Origin: Salinarimonas soli
Lineage (GTDB): Bacteria; Pseudomonadota; Alphaproteobacteria; Rhizobiales; Beijerinckiaceae
Length of the DNA: 64,000 bases
Assembly (NCBI RefSeq): GCF_008386575.1
Contig: NZ_VUOA01000020.1
Location: 1-64,000, forward strand
Reading direction: 5' to 3'
The translations under genes and the position numbers were made by a program. The notes beneath the pieces are model-generated. The model ran no database searches and had not been told where the DNA came from. It was given only the letters and a program-made list of their open reading frames with translations. This document shows, in pieces, positions 31,699 to 41,515 of this stretch (its first letter is position 1; the number at the start of each line of letters is the position of its first letter).

Positions 31699-32376
31699 AT
31701 GTCCTCGACCGTGCGCGTGATCTTCTACGCGCTCGGCGCCCTCGTCTTCGTGCTTCTGCTGGCAGGAGGGTACAACATCTGGCGCTCGCTCCCGCTCGGG
31801 GCGTGGCAGGCCCCCGCCTTCGAGCTGCGCGGAGGCGAGTTCGGCGCCGCGCGCCCAAGCCGCGAGGTCCTGACGACCGGCCCCGGGCAGCGCCTGGAAA
31901 CGTTGTCGTTCGGTACGCCCAGCGATGCCGGCGAGTTCCTGGAGGTGAGCTTCATGACCGCCCACACGGACGAGGCGGCAAGCCGGCCATTCGCCATGCG
32001 ACGTGGCGCCAAATCGGCCGATCAGGAGTTTCTGGCGATCGTGAACGGCCCCTCGGGCCGCCGATGGGAGATCGACACCCGCTACGGCGTGATGGACGCC
32101 TTCGATGTGCCCTTGGACGTCAACGGGCGGCGTCGCATCTGTGTCACCTTCCGTTCCCGCCACGGCGGACCGGTCCTCGTCGAGGGACGGCACTGCCCGC
32201 AGATGGGCCAAAGCCCGCAGCCCAGCCGCGCGGCCTGCCTCGTTCACGCGGTTCGGGCCGTGCGTCCTCTTGGTTATCCCGCCCTCGATGCCGCGCTCGC
32301 GGGGGCCGACGCCTCGACGCGTGCCTGCACGGCTCGCCCCATCAGCGCCGCCGACCTGCTCCGCCGGGGATTCTAA
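31699..32376 (+). CDS. Membrane-anchored hypothetical protein, 225 aa
   Basis: ATG 31699 (MSSTVRVIFYALGALVFVLLLAG) starts an N-terminal membrane anchor; the open frame extends upstream without a ribosome site. The periplasmic domain is beta-rich (LETLSFGTPSDAGEFLEVSF; RWEIDTRYGVMDAFDVPLDV) and contains four cysteines toward the C-terminus. No family recognised. It converges on the SMR transporter gene with a 4-nt gap. Confidence 0.65.
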   Translation: MSSTVRVIFYALGALVFVLLLAGGYNIWRSLPLGAWQAPAFELRGGEFGAARPSREVLTTGPGQRLETLSFGTPSDAGEFLEVSFMTAHTDEAASRPFAMRRGAKSADQEFLAIVNGPSGRRWEIDTRYGVMDAFDVPLDVNGRRRICVTFRSRHGGPVLVEGRHCPQMGQSPQPSRAACLVHAVRAVRPLGYPALDAALAGADASTRACTARPISAADLLRRGF

Positions 32377-32380
32377 CGCA

Positions 32381-32695
32381 TTAAGCCAGGAGCTTGAGGC
32401 CGACGATCCCCGACACGATGAGCCCGATGCAGGCGAGCCGGGCCGCGGCCGCGGGCTCGCCGAAGAGCGCGATGCCGAGAAGCGCGGTGCCCACGGTGCC
32501 GATGCCGGTCCAGACCGCGTAAGCCGTGCCGAGCGGCAGGGACTTGAGGGCGAGGCCCAAGAGCCCGAGGCTCACCGCCATGCTCAGCCCCGTGAGGAGG
32601 CTCGGCACCAGGCGGGTGAAGCCGTGGGTGTATTTCAGCCCCACGGCCCAGCCGACCTCGAAGAGGCCGGCGAGCGCCAGATAGATCCAGGCCAT
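32381..32695 (-). CDS. sugE: SMR-family exporter, SugE/Gdx type
   Basis: 104 residues, four membrane helices. The family glutamate is in [17 protein letters not shown] (Glu13), followed by [18 protein letters not shown] and the C-terminal [13 protein letters not shown]. The [11 protein letters not shown] and YAVWTGIG signatures are those of the SugE (Gdx) branch, which exports guanidinium in exchange for protons, rather than of EmrE. It lies 12 nt after leuB, so there is no room for a guanidine riboswitch; it is probably read through from leuB. Confidence 0.88.
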   Translation of the reverse strand: MAWIYLALAGLFEVGWAVGLKYTHGFTRLVPSLLTGLSMAVSLGLLGLALKSLPLGTAYAVWTGIGTVGTALLGIALFGEPAAAARLACIGLIVSGIVGLKLLA

Positions 32696-32707
32696 GGCGG
32701 GCGCGTC

Positions 32708-33820
32708 TTAGCGAACCGCCGCCTGCAGCTCTTTGAGCACCGCGTCGCCCATCTCGGCCGTTCCCACCGCGTTGGCGCCCGTCGCTGCGATGTCACGGGT
32801 GCGAAGCCCGGAGGCGAGCGCGTTCGTGACGGCGCGCTCCAGCATGTCGGCGGCCTCGATCAGGCCGAAGGAATAGCGCAGCGCCATCGCGAACGAGCCG
32901 ATCATGGCGATGGGGTTGGCAAGCCCCTGGCCCGCGATGTCGGGAGCCGAGCCGTGGACGGGCTCGTAGAGCGCCTTGCGGGCGCCCGTCGCCGGATCCT
33001 CGGCGCCGAGCGAGGCGGAGGGCAGCATGCCGAGCGAGCCGGTAAGCATGGCGGCGACGTCGGAGAGGATGTCGCCGAACAGGTTGTCGGTGACGATCAC
33101 GTCGTATTGCTTGGGCCGGCGCACGAGCTGCATGGCGCAATTGTCGGCGAGCACGTGCTCCAGCTCCACGTCGGCGTAGTCCGCCTTGTGGACGCCCGTG
33201 ACCACCTGCTTCCACAGGACGCCGGACTTCATGACGTTGTTCTTCTCGGCCGAGGACACCTTGTTGCGGCGCTTGCGGGCGAGATCGAAGGCGACGCGGG
33301 CGATGCGGTCGATCTCGCCCGTGGTGTAGAGCTGGGTGTCGACGGCGCGCTGGGAGCCGTCCTCCAGGGTGACGATCTCCTTGGGCTCGCCGAAATAGAC
33401 GCCGCCCGTGAGCTCGCGCACGATCACGATGTCGAGCCCCTCGACGAGCTCGCGCTTCAGGGACGAGGCGTCGGCCAGCGCCGGATAGCAGATCGCGGGG
33501 CGGATGTTGGCGAAGAGGCCGAGATCCTTGCGCAGGCGCAGGAGCCCCGCCTCGGGCCGGGCCCGGTAGGGCACGTCGGCCCATTTCGGCCCGCCGACCG
33601 CACCGAACAGCACCGCGTCGGCCGCCTGGGCCCGGTCCATGGCGGCGTTGCTGATCGCCTCGCCGTGATCGTCGTAGGCCGCGCCGCCCACGAGGTCGCG
33701 CTCGATCGCGAAGGAGGCGATCCCTTGCGTGTCGAACCAGCGCACGATCTTCTCGACCTCGCCCATTACCTCGGGGCCGATCCCGTCGCCGGGCAGGAGA
33801 AGTAGCTTGTGCGTGGCCAT
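32708..33820 (-). CDS. leuB: 3-isopropylmalate dehydrogenase
   Basis: ATG 33820 gives 370 residues. N-terminus [20 protein letters not shown]; substrate arginines in the [17 protein letters not shown] region; [16 protein letters not shown]-binding [20 protein letters not shown]; and the metal-site aspartate in [12 protein letters not shown]. It catalyses the oxidative decarboxylation of 3-isopropylmalate in leucine synthesis, in the cytoplasm. Length and motifs are standard. Confidence 0.97.
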   Translation of the reverse strand: MATHKLLLLPGDGIGPEVMGEVEKIVRWFDTQGIASFAIERDLVGGAAYDDHGEAISNAAMDRAQAADAVLFGAVGGPKWADVPYRARPEAGLLRLRKDLGLFANIRPAICYPALADASSLKRELVEGLDIVIVRELTGGVYFGEPKEIVTLEDGSQRAVDTQLYTTGEIDRIARVAFDLARKRRNKVSSAEKNNVMKSGVLWKQVVTGVHKADYADVELEHVLADNCAMQLVRRPKQYDVIVTDNLFGDILSDVAAMLTGSLGMLPSASLGAEDPATGARKALYEPVHGSAPDIAGQGLANPIAMIGSFAMALRYSFGLIEAADMLERAVTNALASGLRTRDIAATGANAVGTAEMGDAVLKELQAAVR

Positions 33821-33954
33821 GTGATCGCCCCTCGTTCGCGTGCTGCGGCGGTTTAGGACGAGGGCGGCGGAATCCGCAAGCGGCAAGCGCCCTGGAGGCC
33901 CGAAAGCGCCTGGTGCGGATCACCTGGATGTCGGACACGGGTGAGGCGCGGCCC

Positions 33955-34148
33955 AGCTGTCATCCCCGGCTGGAGCCGCGGAGCGGCGGAAGGGAAGGGG
34001 ATCCAGCACAACTTGATGCGCCGCAGGCGCGCCTCAGGCCCGTCCAGGGCCCTTGCCAGCCGAGCTGAGCCGCTGCGCGGCAGCATTTCCTGCGCTGGAT
34101 CCCCTTCCCCTCCGCGCGACAAGCGCGCTCCGGCCGGGGATGACAGCT
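33955..34148. repeat. 194-bp imperfect inverted repeat
   Basis: The two ends, starting AGCTGTCATCCCCGGC in both orientations, are inverted copies over about 52 bases. Both reach GGGGAAGGGGATCCAG with few mismatches, and a centre of about 85 bases separates them, itself containing short hairpins. It occupies the gap between leuB and the Nudix gene. The layout fits a dispersed intergenic palindrome of the REP/MITE kind. Confidence 0.7.
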
Positions 34149-34156
34149 GGAGCGCC

Positions 34157-34687
34157 CTACACTGCCCCCTGCATCGATTGCGGCGGGTTCGACAGGTCCA
34201 CGGGCTCGGGGCCGAGCTTGCGGTGGATGATGAGGGTCATGACCTCGAGCAGGCCGCGGGGCTCGATGGCCAGATCGCTCATCTGGAGCGCCTGGAGCGT
34301 GAACCAGCGGGTGTCGAGGACGGGGTTGCTCTCCGTCTCGGCCAGGCGCGACGTGTCGATGTCGGCGGGGTTCGCCCGCACCAGGAAATAGCGCTCGCGG
34401 CCGAAATAATGGTTGCGAAAGAGGGTGAAGGGCCCCTCGCGCACCGCGACGACCCGGCCCGGCTCCACGTCGCGCAGGCCCACCTCCTCGGCGAGCTCGC
34501 GGCGCAGGGCGTCCTCGGCGCTCTCCCCCGGCTCGAAGCCGCCGCCGGGCAGGAGCCAGAGCTGGCGCATCCCCGGGCGGGCCGGATCGATGTCCCGGGC
34601 GGTCTCGTAGGCGATGAGGAGGACCCGGTTCTCCGCGTCCATGATGAGCGCGCGGGCGATGTCGCGCGGGGGGAGTTCGGGCGTCAT
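34157..34687 (-). CDS. Nudix hydrolase
   Basis: ATG 34687, 176 residues. The Nudix box GGGFEPGESAEDALRREL then AEEVGL matches Gx5Ex7REUxEExGU, with all catalytic glutamates present. Upstream ARALIMDAENRVLLIAYE and downstream NHYFGRERYFLVRA are typical family strands. It hydrolyses a nucleoside diphosphate linked to an unknown group X. The start overlaps the dehydratase stop by 4 nt, so it is the last gene of a three-gene operon. Confidence 0.92.
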   Translation of the reverse strand: MTPELPPRDIARALIMDAENRVLLIAYETARDIDPARPGMRQLWLLPGGGFEPGESAEDALRRELAEEVGLRDVEPGRVVAVREGPFTLFRNHYFGRERYFLVRANPADIDTSRLAETESNPVLDTRWFTLQALQMSDLAIEPRGLLEVMTLIIHRKLGPEPVDLSNPPQSMQGAV

Positions 34688-35628
34688 GTGGTCTCCGCGA
34701 GGCGCGCCAGGTCCACGTTCGCGCCGCAGAGAAGAACGCCGACCCGTTCGCCGGGTTGCGGCCGGTAGGCGCCGCCGATCAGCGCAGCCAGGGCCGTTGC
34801 GCCGCCGGGCTCGCTCGCGATGCGAAGCTCCCGCCAGAGCGCGCCCTGCGCCGCGACGATCGCCTCGTCGTCCACGAGGGCCACGTGGTCGACGTGGTCG
34901 CGGCAGATGCCGTGCACCAGCGCCCCCACATTGCGGGCGCCGAGCGAGTCCGCGGCGACGGAGCGGACGTCCACGTCGACGGGACCGCCCGCCTCCAGCG
35001 CCGCGTGCAGCGCCCGCGAGCCCCGCGGCTCGACGCCCACCACCCGCACGCGGCGGCGCCAGAACGCCGCCATGCCGGCGATGAGCCCGCCGCCGCCTGC
35101 CGCGACGAGCACGGTGTCGAGGCCGTCCGCCTGCTCCTCCCATTCCAGCGCCACGGTGCCCTGGCCCTCGATGGTGGGCACGGCGTCGTAGGCGTGGACC
35201 GAAAGGGCGCCGGTGCGGGCGATGTGGGCCTCGCAGGCCTGGAGCGCGTCGGCGTAGCGCTCGCCACCGATGACGATGTCGGCCCCCATGCGGCGGATCA
35301 CCTCCACCTTCGCGGGCGAGGAGATCTCGGGCACGAAGATGTGGGCCGGGACGCCGAGGGTCCGGGCCGCATAGGCCACCGCCGCCCCGTGATTGCCCCC
35401 CGACGCTGCGGCGACCCCGGCGGGCGGAATGGGCAGCGAGGTCAGGGTGTTGAAGGCGCCCCGCGGCTTGAACGAGCCCGCGTGCTGGAGGAATTCCAGC
35501 TTCAGGGAGAGGGGCCCGTCATGGCCGAAGGCGCCGGGGGCAAGCTCCAGCACCGGGGTGCGGCGGACATGGGAGCGGATGCGCTCATAGGCGGCGCGGA
35601 TGGACTCGGGGGTCACGGGAGCGGTCAT
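34684..35628 (-). CDS. PLP-dependent serine/threonine dehydratase
   Basis: 314 residues from ATG 35628. The PLP lysine is in FLQHAGSFKPRGAFNTL, the phosphate and cofactor loop in ASGGNHGAAVAYAA, and the glycine-rich loop in VLVAAGGGGLIAGMAAF. It lacks the regulatory ACT domain of biosynthetic IlvA, so it is a catabolic-type or racemase-like member (TdcB/YgfH type). It deaminates serine or threonine to the 2-oxo acid. It is 4-nt coupled to both neighbours. Confidence 0.9.
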   Translation of the reverse strand: MTAPVTPESIRAAYERIRSHVRRTPVLELAPGAFGHDGPLSLKLEFLQHAGSFKPRGAFNTLTSLPIPPAGVAAASGGNHGAAVAYAARTLGVPAHIFVPEISSPAKVEVIRRMGADIVIGGERYADALQACEAHIARTGALSVHAYDAVPTIEGQGTVALEWEEQADGLDTVLVAAGGGGLIAGMAAFWRRRVRVVGVEPRGSRALHAALEAGGPVDVDVRSVAADSLGARNVGALVHGICRDHVDHVALVDDEAIVAAQGALWRELRIASEPGGATALAALIGGAYRPQPGERVGVLLCGANVDLARLAETT

Positions 35629-36362
35629 GCGGGATCCCTGCGGATGTCGAGCGTCCAGATCGCGACCGGGATGCCATGGGCGTCCCGTTCCGGCGGCTCG
35701 GGGAAGGAGCGGGCCCTTTCTTGCGCGATGGCGCGGGCCACGACAAGGGCGGCGAGCGCGTCGAGCAGATCGTCGGTCTTGGCGCCGCGCGGGGGAGGGG
35801 CCCCGACGAGATGGGGCGGGAGGCCGGAGGCGAGGAGAAGCGCGCGGCGCTGGTCGAGGCCGGCGGCCTCGACTTTGCGCGAGTCGAGGGGGATCTCGCC
35901 GTTCATGGCCCAGAACGCCGCCTCCGGGTGGACCTCGTGGATCCGCTCCCTCAGTTCGGGCCGCGCGCGCAGGAGCTCGTCCACCTCGCGCACTTTGGGG
36001 AGGATATTGAAGCCCTGGATCGTGATGCCGCGTGGGGGCTCGGAGCGGGCGCGCGCCTCGCGGCAAGCGGCTCGATAGTCGGGCGCGTAGACCGCCGCGC
36101 GGGCCGGCATGGAGAACACGGACGAGCGGCGGGCGCCAAGGAGCGGGCGCAGGACGCGCTCGGGGCTGCGGCCCGGCCCCTCGATCCGCTCAGGGAGCCC
36201 GATCGGGATGTCGACCGCGACGATCGCCGGGCGCTCGGGAGCGTCGGCGATCTCGGCGACCGTCTCCACCACCCGGACGCGTGGGGGCTCCGCGCCGTCG
36301 AGGCGCATCAGCGCCGCCACCCAGCCCGTCAGGCAGCCGTCGAGCCCAGCGATCCAGCTCAT
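35625..36362 (-). CDS. DUF429 protein (predicted RNase H-like nuclease)
   Basis: Start at ATG 36362, with GGAGGGG 7 nt upstream. The sequence WIAGLDGCLTGWVAALMRLD, AIVAVDIPIGLPE, GARRSSVFSMPARAAVYAPD and REVDELLRA, then HPEAAFWAMNG, contains the acidic and arginine blocks of DUF429. The family is predicted to have an RNase H-like fold with nuclease potential; activity is unproven. First gene of the operon with dehydratase and Nudix. Confidence 0.87.
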   Translation of the reverse strand: MSWIAGLDGCLTGWVAALMRLDGAEPPRVRVVETVAEIADAPERPAIVAVDIPIGLPERIEGPGRSPERVLRPLLGARRSSVFSMPARAAVYAPDYRAACREARARSEPPRGITIQGFNILPKVREVDELLRARPELRERIHEVHPEAAFWAMNGEIPLDSRKVEAAGLDQRRALLLASGLPPHLVGAPPPRGAKTDDLLDALAALVVARAIAQERARSFPEPPERDAHGIPVAIWTLDIRRDPA

Positions 36363-36423
36363 GCCTTGCCCCTCCGTCACCCCGGCTTTAAGCCAGCCGC
36401 AGCCGAACCGGAAGGATGACCCG

Positions 36424-37305
36424 ATGACCGCGATCCGCCCGCGCCGCTCCGTCCTCTACATGCCGGGCTCCAACGCCCGGGCCCTGGAAAAGGCCCGGAC
36501 GCTTCCCTGCGACGCGCTGATCCTGGACCTCGAGGACGCGGTGGCACCGGACGTGAAGGAGGCCGCCCGCGAGGCGGTCTGCGCCGCGGTGCGGGCGGGG
36601 GGCTACGCGCCGCGCGAGGTGGTGATCCGCGTCAACGGGCTCGACACCCCCTGGGGCGAGGCCGATCTCGCGGCCGCCGCGGGGGCCGCCCCCGACGCGA
36701 TCCTGATCCCGAAAGTGTCGCATCCCGACACGCTCGTGTCGCTCGGCGCGCGGCTCAGGCGCCTTGGCGCCCCCGAGCGGACGCGGGTCTGGGCCATGAT
36801 CGAGACGCCGCTCGCGATCCTGCGGGCGGAGGCCATCGCGAGCGCGGCCCACGACGTCGACACGCGCCTGTCCTGCCTCGTCATGGGCACCAACGATCTG
36901 GCCAAGGAGACCCGCGCGCGGTTCGTGCCGGGCCGTGCCCCGATGCTGCCGTGGCTCGCCACGGCGATCCTCGCCGCCCGCGCCTACGGCCTCGACATCC
37001 TGGACGGCGTCTATAACGCCCTGTCCGACGAGAGGAGCTTTCGCGCCGAGTGCGAGGCGGGGCGGGACCTCGGCTTCGACGGCAAGACCCTCATCCACCC
37101 GAATCAGGTGGCGGCGGCGAACGAGACCTTCGCGCCGGCGCCCGACGAGGTGGAGCACGGGCGGGCCATCATCGCGGCCTTCGAGAAACCTGAGAACGCC
37201 GCGAAGGGCGCGATCTCCCTCGACGGGCGCATGGTGGAGCGGCTCCACGCCGAGATGGCGCGGCGCACCGTGGCGCTCGCGGACGCTATCGCGGCGCGGG
37301 GCTAG
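36424..37305 (+). CDS. HpcH/HpaI (CitE-like) CoA-ester lyase
   Basis: 293 residues from ATG 36424 with GGAAGGA upstream. RRSVLYMPGSNARALEKA, the DALILDLEDAVAP metal/acid motif, PREVVIRVNGLDTPWGEADL, VWAMIETPLAILRAEAIA and FDGKTLIHPNQVAAAN are the CitE/malyl-CoA lyase signatures. Members cleave or hydrolyse malyl-, citramalyl- or citryl-CoA. There is no citrate lyase operon here, so a malyl/citramalyl-CoA lyase or (3S)-malyl-CoA thioesterase is more likely than true CitE. Substrate uncertain. Confidence 0.9.
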   Translation: MTAIRPRRSVLYMPGSNARALEKARTLPCDALILDLEDAVAPDVKEAAREAVCAAVRAGGYAPREVVIRVNGLDTPWGEADLAAAAGAAPDAILIPKVSHPDTLVSLGARLRRLGAPERTRVWAMIETPLAILRAEAIASAAHDVDTRLSCLVMGTNDLAKETRARFVPGRAPMLPWLATAILAARAYGLDILDGVYNALSDERSFRAECEAGRDLGFDGKTLIHPNQVAAANETFAPAPDEVEHGRAIIAAFEKPENAAKGAISLDGRMVERLHAEMARRTVALADAIAARG

Positions 37306-37311
37306 CGGCTT

Positions 37312-37578
37312 CTATTCACCGGGCGCGTTCGCCTTGATGGCGAGGGCGTGCAGCCCCCGCTCGAAGGCGGGCTTCACGGCGTCGTTCACGAGGCGGTGGC
37401 GCTCCACGCGGCTCTTGCCCGCGAAGACGTCCGCCACCACATTCAGACGGTAATGAGTTTCGCCTCCCTCGCGCGCGCCGGCGTGGCCCGCATGGAGGTG
37501 GGACTCGTCGACGACGACCAGGAGACTCGGCTGCAGGGCGTCCCGCAGCCCCTTCTCGATCAGTTCCTTCATCGTCAT
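37312..37578 (-). CDS. BolA-family protein
   Basis: 88 residues from ATG 37578 (GAGG upstream). ELIEKGLRDALQPSLLVVVD, then ESHLHAGHAGAREGGETHYR with the histidines used for [2Fe-2S] sharing with monothiol glutaredoxins, then VERHRLVNDAVKPAFERGLH. The compact helix-strand form is that of BolA1-like proteins. It acts in iron-sulfur handling or as a regulator. It converges on the CitE-like gene. Confidence 0.92.
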   Translation of the reverse strand: MTMKELIEKGLRDALQPSLLVVVDESHLHAGHAGAREGGETHYRLNVVADVFAGKSRVERHRLVNDAVKPAFERGLHALAIKANAPGE

Positions 37579-37752
37579 CGCGTACCTCATCAGCGAATCG
37601 TGAGCCGGAGGCCGTCGCCCCCGGCATGGCCGACCTGTCGACCGCCTGCCGGAGCGACCATCCCCGGCGATCCGACCGTTTCGAACGTCACATCGGCTCT
37701 GCGACCGCAGGGCCCTTGCCGGGGCCGTCCCTTGTCTCATAATCGACCGACC

Positions 37753-38376
37753 ATGGATTTCAATTCGCCGTTCTTCGATCGCATCCGCATCCGCCCCTCC
37801 TGCGAGGAGGCCAGCGCGCCGGAGGGGCCCTTGTGCGAGCGCGGGGGCTGCGGCCAGCCGGGCGACCATCGGGCGCCGAAGGGCCGGGGGCGCGAGGGGC
37901 AGTACTGGCGCTTCTGCCTCGCGCATGTGCGCGAGTACAACGCGTCCTACAACTATTTCGCCGGGATGAGCGACGACGCGGTCGTGGCCTACCAGAAGGA
38001 CGCGGTCATCGGGCACCGGCCGACCTGGGCCATGGGCGTGAACCCCGCCGGCAAGCCCCGGGACGCCGAGAAGGCGCCGCCCCGCGACTGGGACTTCTCC
38101 GATCCCCTCGGCGTCCTGCGCGAGGAGGGCATCGGCGAGGCTCAGAGGCGGCGCCGGGCCGAGCCCGTCCCCCCGCGCTACAGCGGCCCGGTGCGCAAGG
38201 CCCTCGACGTGCTCGGGCTCGACGAAACCGCCGACGCCGCCGCGATCCGCTCGCAGTACAAGACGCTCGTCAAGAAGTTCCACCCGGACGCCCATGGCGG
38301 CGACCGCTCCTTCGAGGACCGGCTCCGCGACATCATCCGGGCCCACGACACGCTGAAGGCGGCGGGCTTGTGCTGA
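37753..38376 (+). CDS. C-terminal J-domain protein, 207 aa
   Basis: ATG 37753. The N-terminal 130 residues (SFxxFxxIR-like start, CERGGCGQPGDHRAPKGR cysteine/histidine cluster, YWRFCLAHVREYNASYNYF) are characteristic of an alphaproteobacterial DnaJ-like group. The J domain is at the C-terminus (KALDVLGLDETADAAAIRSQ, YKTLVKKFHPDAHGG with the HPD tripeptide). It probably recruits a DnaK-type chaperone. It sits just upstream of cobS, an order conserved in related genomes as I recall. Confidence 0.88.
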   Translation: MDFNSPFFDRIRIRPSCEEASAPEGPLCERGGCGQPGDHRAPKGRGREGQYWRFCLAHVREYNASYNYFAGMSDDAVVAYQKDAVIGHRPTWAMGVNPAGKPRDAEKAPPRDWDFSDPLGVLREEGIGEAQRRRRAEPVPPRYSGPVRKALDVLGLDETADAAAIRSQYKTLVKKFHPDAHGGDRSFEDRLRDIIRAHDTLKAAGLC

Positions 38377-38543
38377 CGCGCCACGGCCCCGGACGCGCCG
38401 CCGCCCGCAACCCGCGACGCCCCGCCTGCGTTATGAGAGCGTTGCGCGGGGCACCCACCAACGTTAGGTAAAGCTTGGGCGGTCCGCTCCCGTGCGGTCC
38501 GCGCGGGATGCCCTGCCGCCCGAAGCCGCAGAAAGAGAGCTCC

Positions 38544-39533
38544 ATGCTGACAGCCAACGAGACCGTCCCGGGCCTGCCGGACATGAAGGTGTCGGTCCGC
38601 CAGGTGTTCGGGATCGACAGCGATCTCGAAGTGCCGGCTTACTCGCGCTCCGAGGAGCATGTTCCGGAGCTCGACCCGGATTACCTGTTCGACCGCGAGA
38701 CCACGCTCGCCATCCTGGCCGGGTTCTCCCGCAACCGCCGGGTGATGATCACGGGCTATCACGGCACGGGCAAGTCGACCCATATCGAGCAGGTCGCGGC
38801 GCGGCTCAACTGGCCCTGCGTGCGCGTCAACCTCGACAGCCACGTCTCCCGCATCGATCTCGTCGGCAAGGACGCGATCGTGCTCAAGGAGGGCAAGCAG
38901 GTCACGGAGTTCAAGGACGGCATCCTGCCCTGGGCGCTGCAGAACAACATCGCGCTCGTCTTCGACGAGTACGACGCGGGCCGCCCGGACGTGATGTTCG
39001 TGATCCAGCGCGTGCTGGAGCAGTCGGGCCGCCTCACGCTTCTCGACCAGCGCCGGGTCATCAAGCCGCACCAGAGCTTCCGGCTCTTCGCCACCGCCAA
39101 CACGGTGGGCCTCGGCGACACGTCGGGCCTCTATCACGGCACGCAGCAGATCAACCAGGGCCAGATGGACCGCTGGTCCATCGTCACCACCCTGAACTAC
39201 CTCCCCCACGACCGGGAGGTGGACATCGTCCTGTCGAAGGCGAAGCACTTCCAGGGGACGCCGGAGGGCCGCGACACGATCAACAAGATGGTGCGCGTGG
39301 CGGACCTCACTCGCAACGCCTTCGTGAACGGCGATCTCTCGACGGTCATGTCGCCGCGCACCGTGATCACCTGGGCCGAGAACGCCGAGATCTTCGGCGA
39401 CATCGGCTTCGCCTTCCGCGTCACCTTCGTGAACAAGTGCGACGAGTTGGAGCGGGCCTTGGTGGCGGAGTTCTACCAGCGCTCCTTCGGCAAGGAGCTG
39501 CCCGAGAGCGCCGTGAACGTGGCGCTGAGCTGA
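38544..39533 (+). CDS. cobS: Aerobic cobaltochelatase subunit CobS
   Basis: 329 residues from ATG 38544. It is an AAA+ ATPase of the MoxR/CobS type: Walker [14 protein letters not shown], Walker [12 protein letters not shown], sensor region [20 protein letters not shown], and arginine finger region [14 protein letters not shown]. With CobT and the large subunit CobN it inserts cobalt into hydrogenobyrinate a,c-diamide in the aerobic B12 pathway. cobT follows 77 nt downstream; cobN is not in the window. Confidence 0.97.
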   Translation: MLTANETVPGLPDMKVSVRQVFGIDSDLEVPAYSRSEEHVPELDPDYLFDRETTLAILAGFSRNRRVMITGYHGTGKSTHIEQVAARLNWPCVRVNLDSHVSRIDLVGKDAIVLKEGKQVTEFKDGILPWALQNNIALVFDEYDAGRPDVMFVIQRVLEQSGRLTLLDQRRVIKPHQSFRLFATANTVGLGDTSGLYHGTQQINQGQMDRWSIVTTLNYLPHDREVDIVLSKAKHFQGTPEGRDTINKMVRVADLTRNAFVNGDLSTVMSPRTVITWAENAEIFGDIGFAFRVTFVNKCDELERALVAEFYQRSFGKELPESAVNVALS

Positions 39534-39610
39534 CGGGTCTGAACGTCGCTTAGCGGGGTTCGCACGAAGGCGGTCCCCTACCGACGCAGGTTCCATCAGG
39601 ATCGAGACGC

Positions 39611-41515
39611 ATGTCCATCTCCAACCGCAAGCCCGGCGAACGGAAAGAGTCCCCCACCGAGCCGCTCAAGCGCTCGGTGGCGGGCTGCATGCGCGCGCTG
39701 GCGAAGAAGCCTGACCTGGAGGTGACCTTCGCCTCCGATCGCCCGGCGCTCATGAGCGACAAGGCGCGCCTGCCCGAGCCGCCGCGCCGCCTCACGGGCC
39801 AGGACGTCTCGATCCTGCGCGGCAACGCGGATGCGATGGCGCTCAGGCTCGCCTGCCACGACGGCGCCACCCACCGCCGCCTCGCCCCCGAGGGCCAGGC
39901 GGCGCGCGCGGTGTTCGACGCGGTGGAGCAGGCGCGGGTGGAGGCGATCGGAGCCCGGCGCATGGCGGGCGTCGCCTCGAACCTCTCGGCGATGCTCGAG
40001 GACCGCTATCACCGGGCTGCCAAGTACGAGGACATCACCGACCGGGCGGACGCGCCCATCGAGGACGCCGTGGCCCTCATGGTGCGCGAGCGCCTCACGG
40101 GCCTCAAGGCCCCGCCCGCCGCGGCCAAGATCGTGGACCTGTGGCGCGACCATATCGAGGAGCGCGCCGGCAAGAGCCTCGACGGGCTCGCCGGCTCCAT
40201 CGAGAACCAGCGCGCCTTCGCCCGCTCCATCCGCGATCTCCTGGTCTCCCTCGACATGGACGACCAGTCCGCCCTCGATCGGGACGAGGACGAGGAGAAC
40301 GAGGACGAGAACCAGCAGACCGAGAACCAGGAGCAGTCCGAGGGCGAGTCCGAGGAGCAGTCGCAGGGCGAGCGCGCCGAGGTCGAGGTGACCGACGACG
40401 CGAGCCAGGACATGGACGAGGGCGCCCAGGAGGCCGCCGACGCCCCCTCGGGCGAGCTGCCCGACGAGGCCGACGAGGTCGATTCGGAGGAGGCCTCCGA
40501 CGCCTGGCGCCCGCCGCCGGCCCGGCCCAACGAGCCCCGCGGCCCGGACTACAAGCCCTTCACGGCCCGCTTCGACGAGATCATCCTCGCCGAGGAGCTG
40601 TGCGACGCGGACGAGCTCACGCGCCTTCGCGCCTATCTCGACAAGCAGCTCGCCCACCTCCAGGGCGTGGTGGGGCGCCTCGCCAACCGCCTGCAGCGGC
40701 GCCTGCTCGCGCAGCAGAACCGCGCCTGGGAGTTCGATCTGGAGGAGGGGGCGCTCGACCCGGCGCGCCTGCCCCGCATCGTCATGGACCCCTACCAGCC
40801 CCTCTCCTTCAAGATGGAGAAGGACACCAATTTCCGCGACACGGTCGTGAGCCTGCTCATCGACAATTCGGGCTCGATGCGCGGGCGCCCGATCACGGTG
40901 GCGGCCACCTGCGCCGACATCCTGGCCCGCACGCTCGAGCGCTGCGGCGTCAAGGTCGAGATCCTCGGCTTCACGACCCGGGCCTGGAAGGGCGGGCAAT
41001 CGCGCGAGAGCTGGCTGCAATCGGGCAAGCCGCCCAATCCCGGGCGCCTCAACGACCTGCGCCACATCGTCTACAAGCAGGCGGACGCGCCCTGGCGCCG
41101 CGCCCGGCGCAATCTCGGCCTCATGATGCGCGAGGGGCTCCTCAAGGAGAACATCGACGGCGAGGCGCTGGACTGGGCCCACAAGCGCCTTCTGGCGCGC
41201 CCGGAGCAGCGCCGCATCCTCATGGTGATCTCCGACGGCGCGCCGGTGGACGATTCCACCCTGTCGGTGAATCCCGGCAACTACCTGGAGCGGCACCTGC
41301 GCTGGGTCATCGAGGAGATCGAGACCCGCTCGCCCGTGGAGCTCATCGCCATCGGCATCGGCCACGACGTGACGCGCTACTATCGCCGCGCCGTCACCAT
41401 CGTGGACGCCGAGGAGCTCGGCGGCGTGATGACGGAGAAGCTCGCGGAGCTGTTCGAGGAGAACGCGGGAGCGGCGAGCGCCGCCCCGCGCCGGGCGGCC
41501 GGCGGCCGGCGGTGA
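39611..41515 (+). CDS. cobT: Aerobic cobaltochelatase subunit CobT
   Basis: 634 residues. The N-terminal helical domain is followed by a long acidic, glutamine-rich linker (about residues 215-300, [20 protein letters not shown]). The C-terminal VWA domain has its MIDAS motif DNSGSMRG at Asp418 and the later [15 protein letters not shown]. This is the standard CobT layout; it pairs with CobS as a chaperone-like ATPase complex on CobN. The acidic linker makes composition unlike its neighbours, but this is normal for CobT. Its stop overlaps the next gene by 4 nt. Confidence 0.97.
   Translation: MSISNRKPGERKESPTEPLKRSVAGCMRALAKKPDLEVTFASDRPALMSDKARLPEPPRRLTGQDVSILRGNADAMALRLACHDGATHRRLAPEGQAARAVFDAVEQARVEAIGARRMAGVASNLSAMLEDRYHRAAKYEDITDRADAPIEDAVALMVRERLTGLKAPPAAAKIVDLWRDHIEERAGKSLDGLAGSIENQRAFARSIRDLLVSLDMDDQSALDRDEDEENEDENQQTENQEQSEGESEEQSQGERAEVEVTDDASQDMDEGAQEAADAPSGELPDEADEVDSEEASDAWRPPPARPNEPRGPDYKPFTARFDEIILAEELCDADELTRLRAYLDKQLAHLQGVVGRLANRLQRRLLAQQNRAWEFDLEEGALDPARLPRIVMDPYQPLSFKMEKDTNFRDTVVSLLIDNSGSMRGRPITVAATCADILARTLERCGVKVEILGFTTRAWKGGQSRESWLQSGKPPNPGRLNDLRHIVYKQADAPWRRARRNLGLMMREGLLKENIDGEALDWAHKRLLARPEQRRILMVISDGAPVDDSTLSVNPGNYLERHLRWVIEEIETRSPVELIAIGIGHDVTRYYRRAVTIVDAEELGGVMTEKLAELFEENAGAASAAPRRAAGGRR

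Noticed and set aside
32696-32707. Guanidine riboswitch ahead of the SugE/Gdx-type exporter
   Set aside because: Only 12 nt separate it from leuB, so there is no room for the aptamer.
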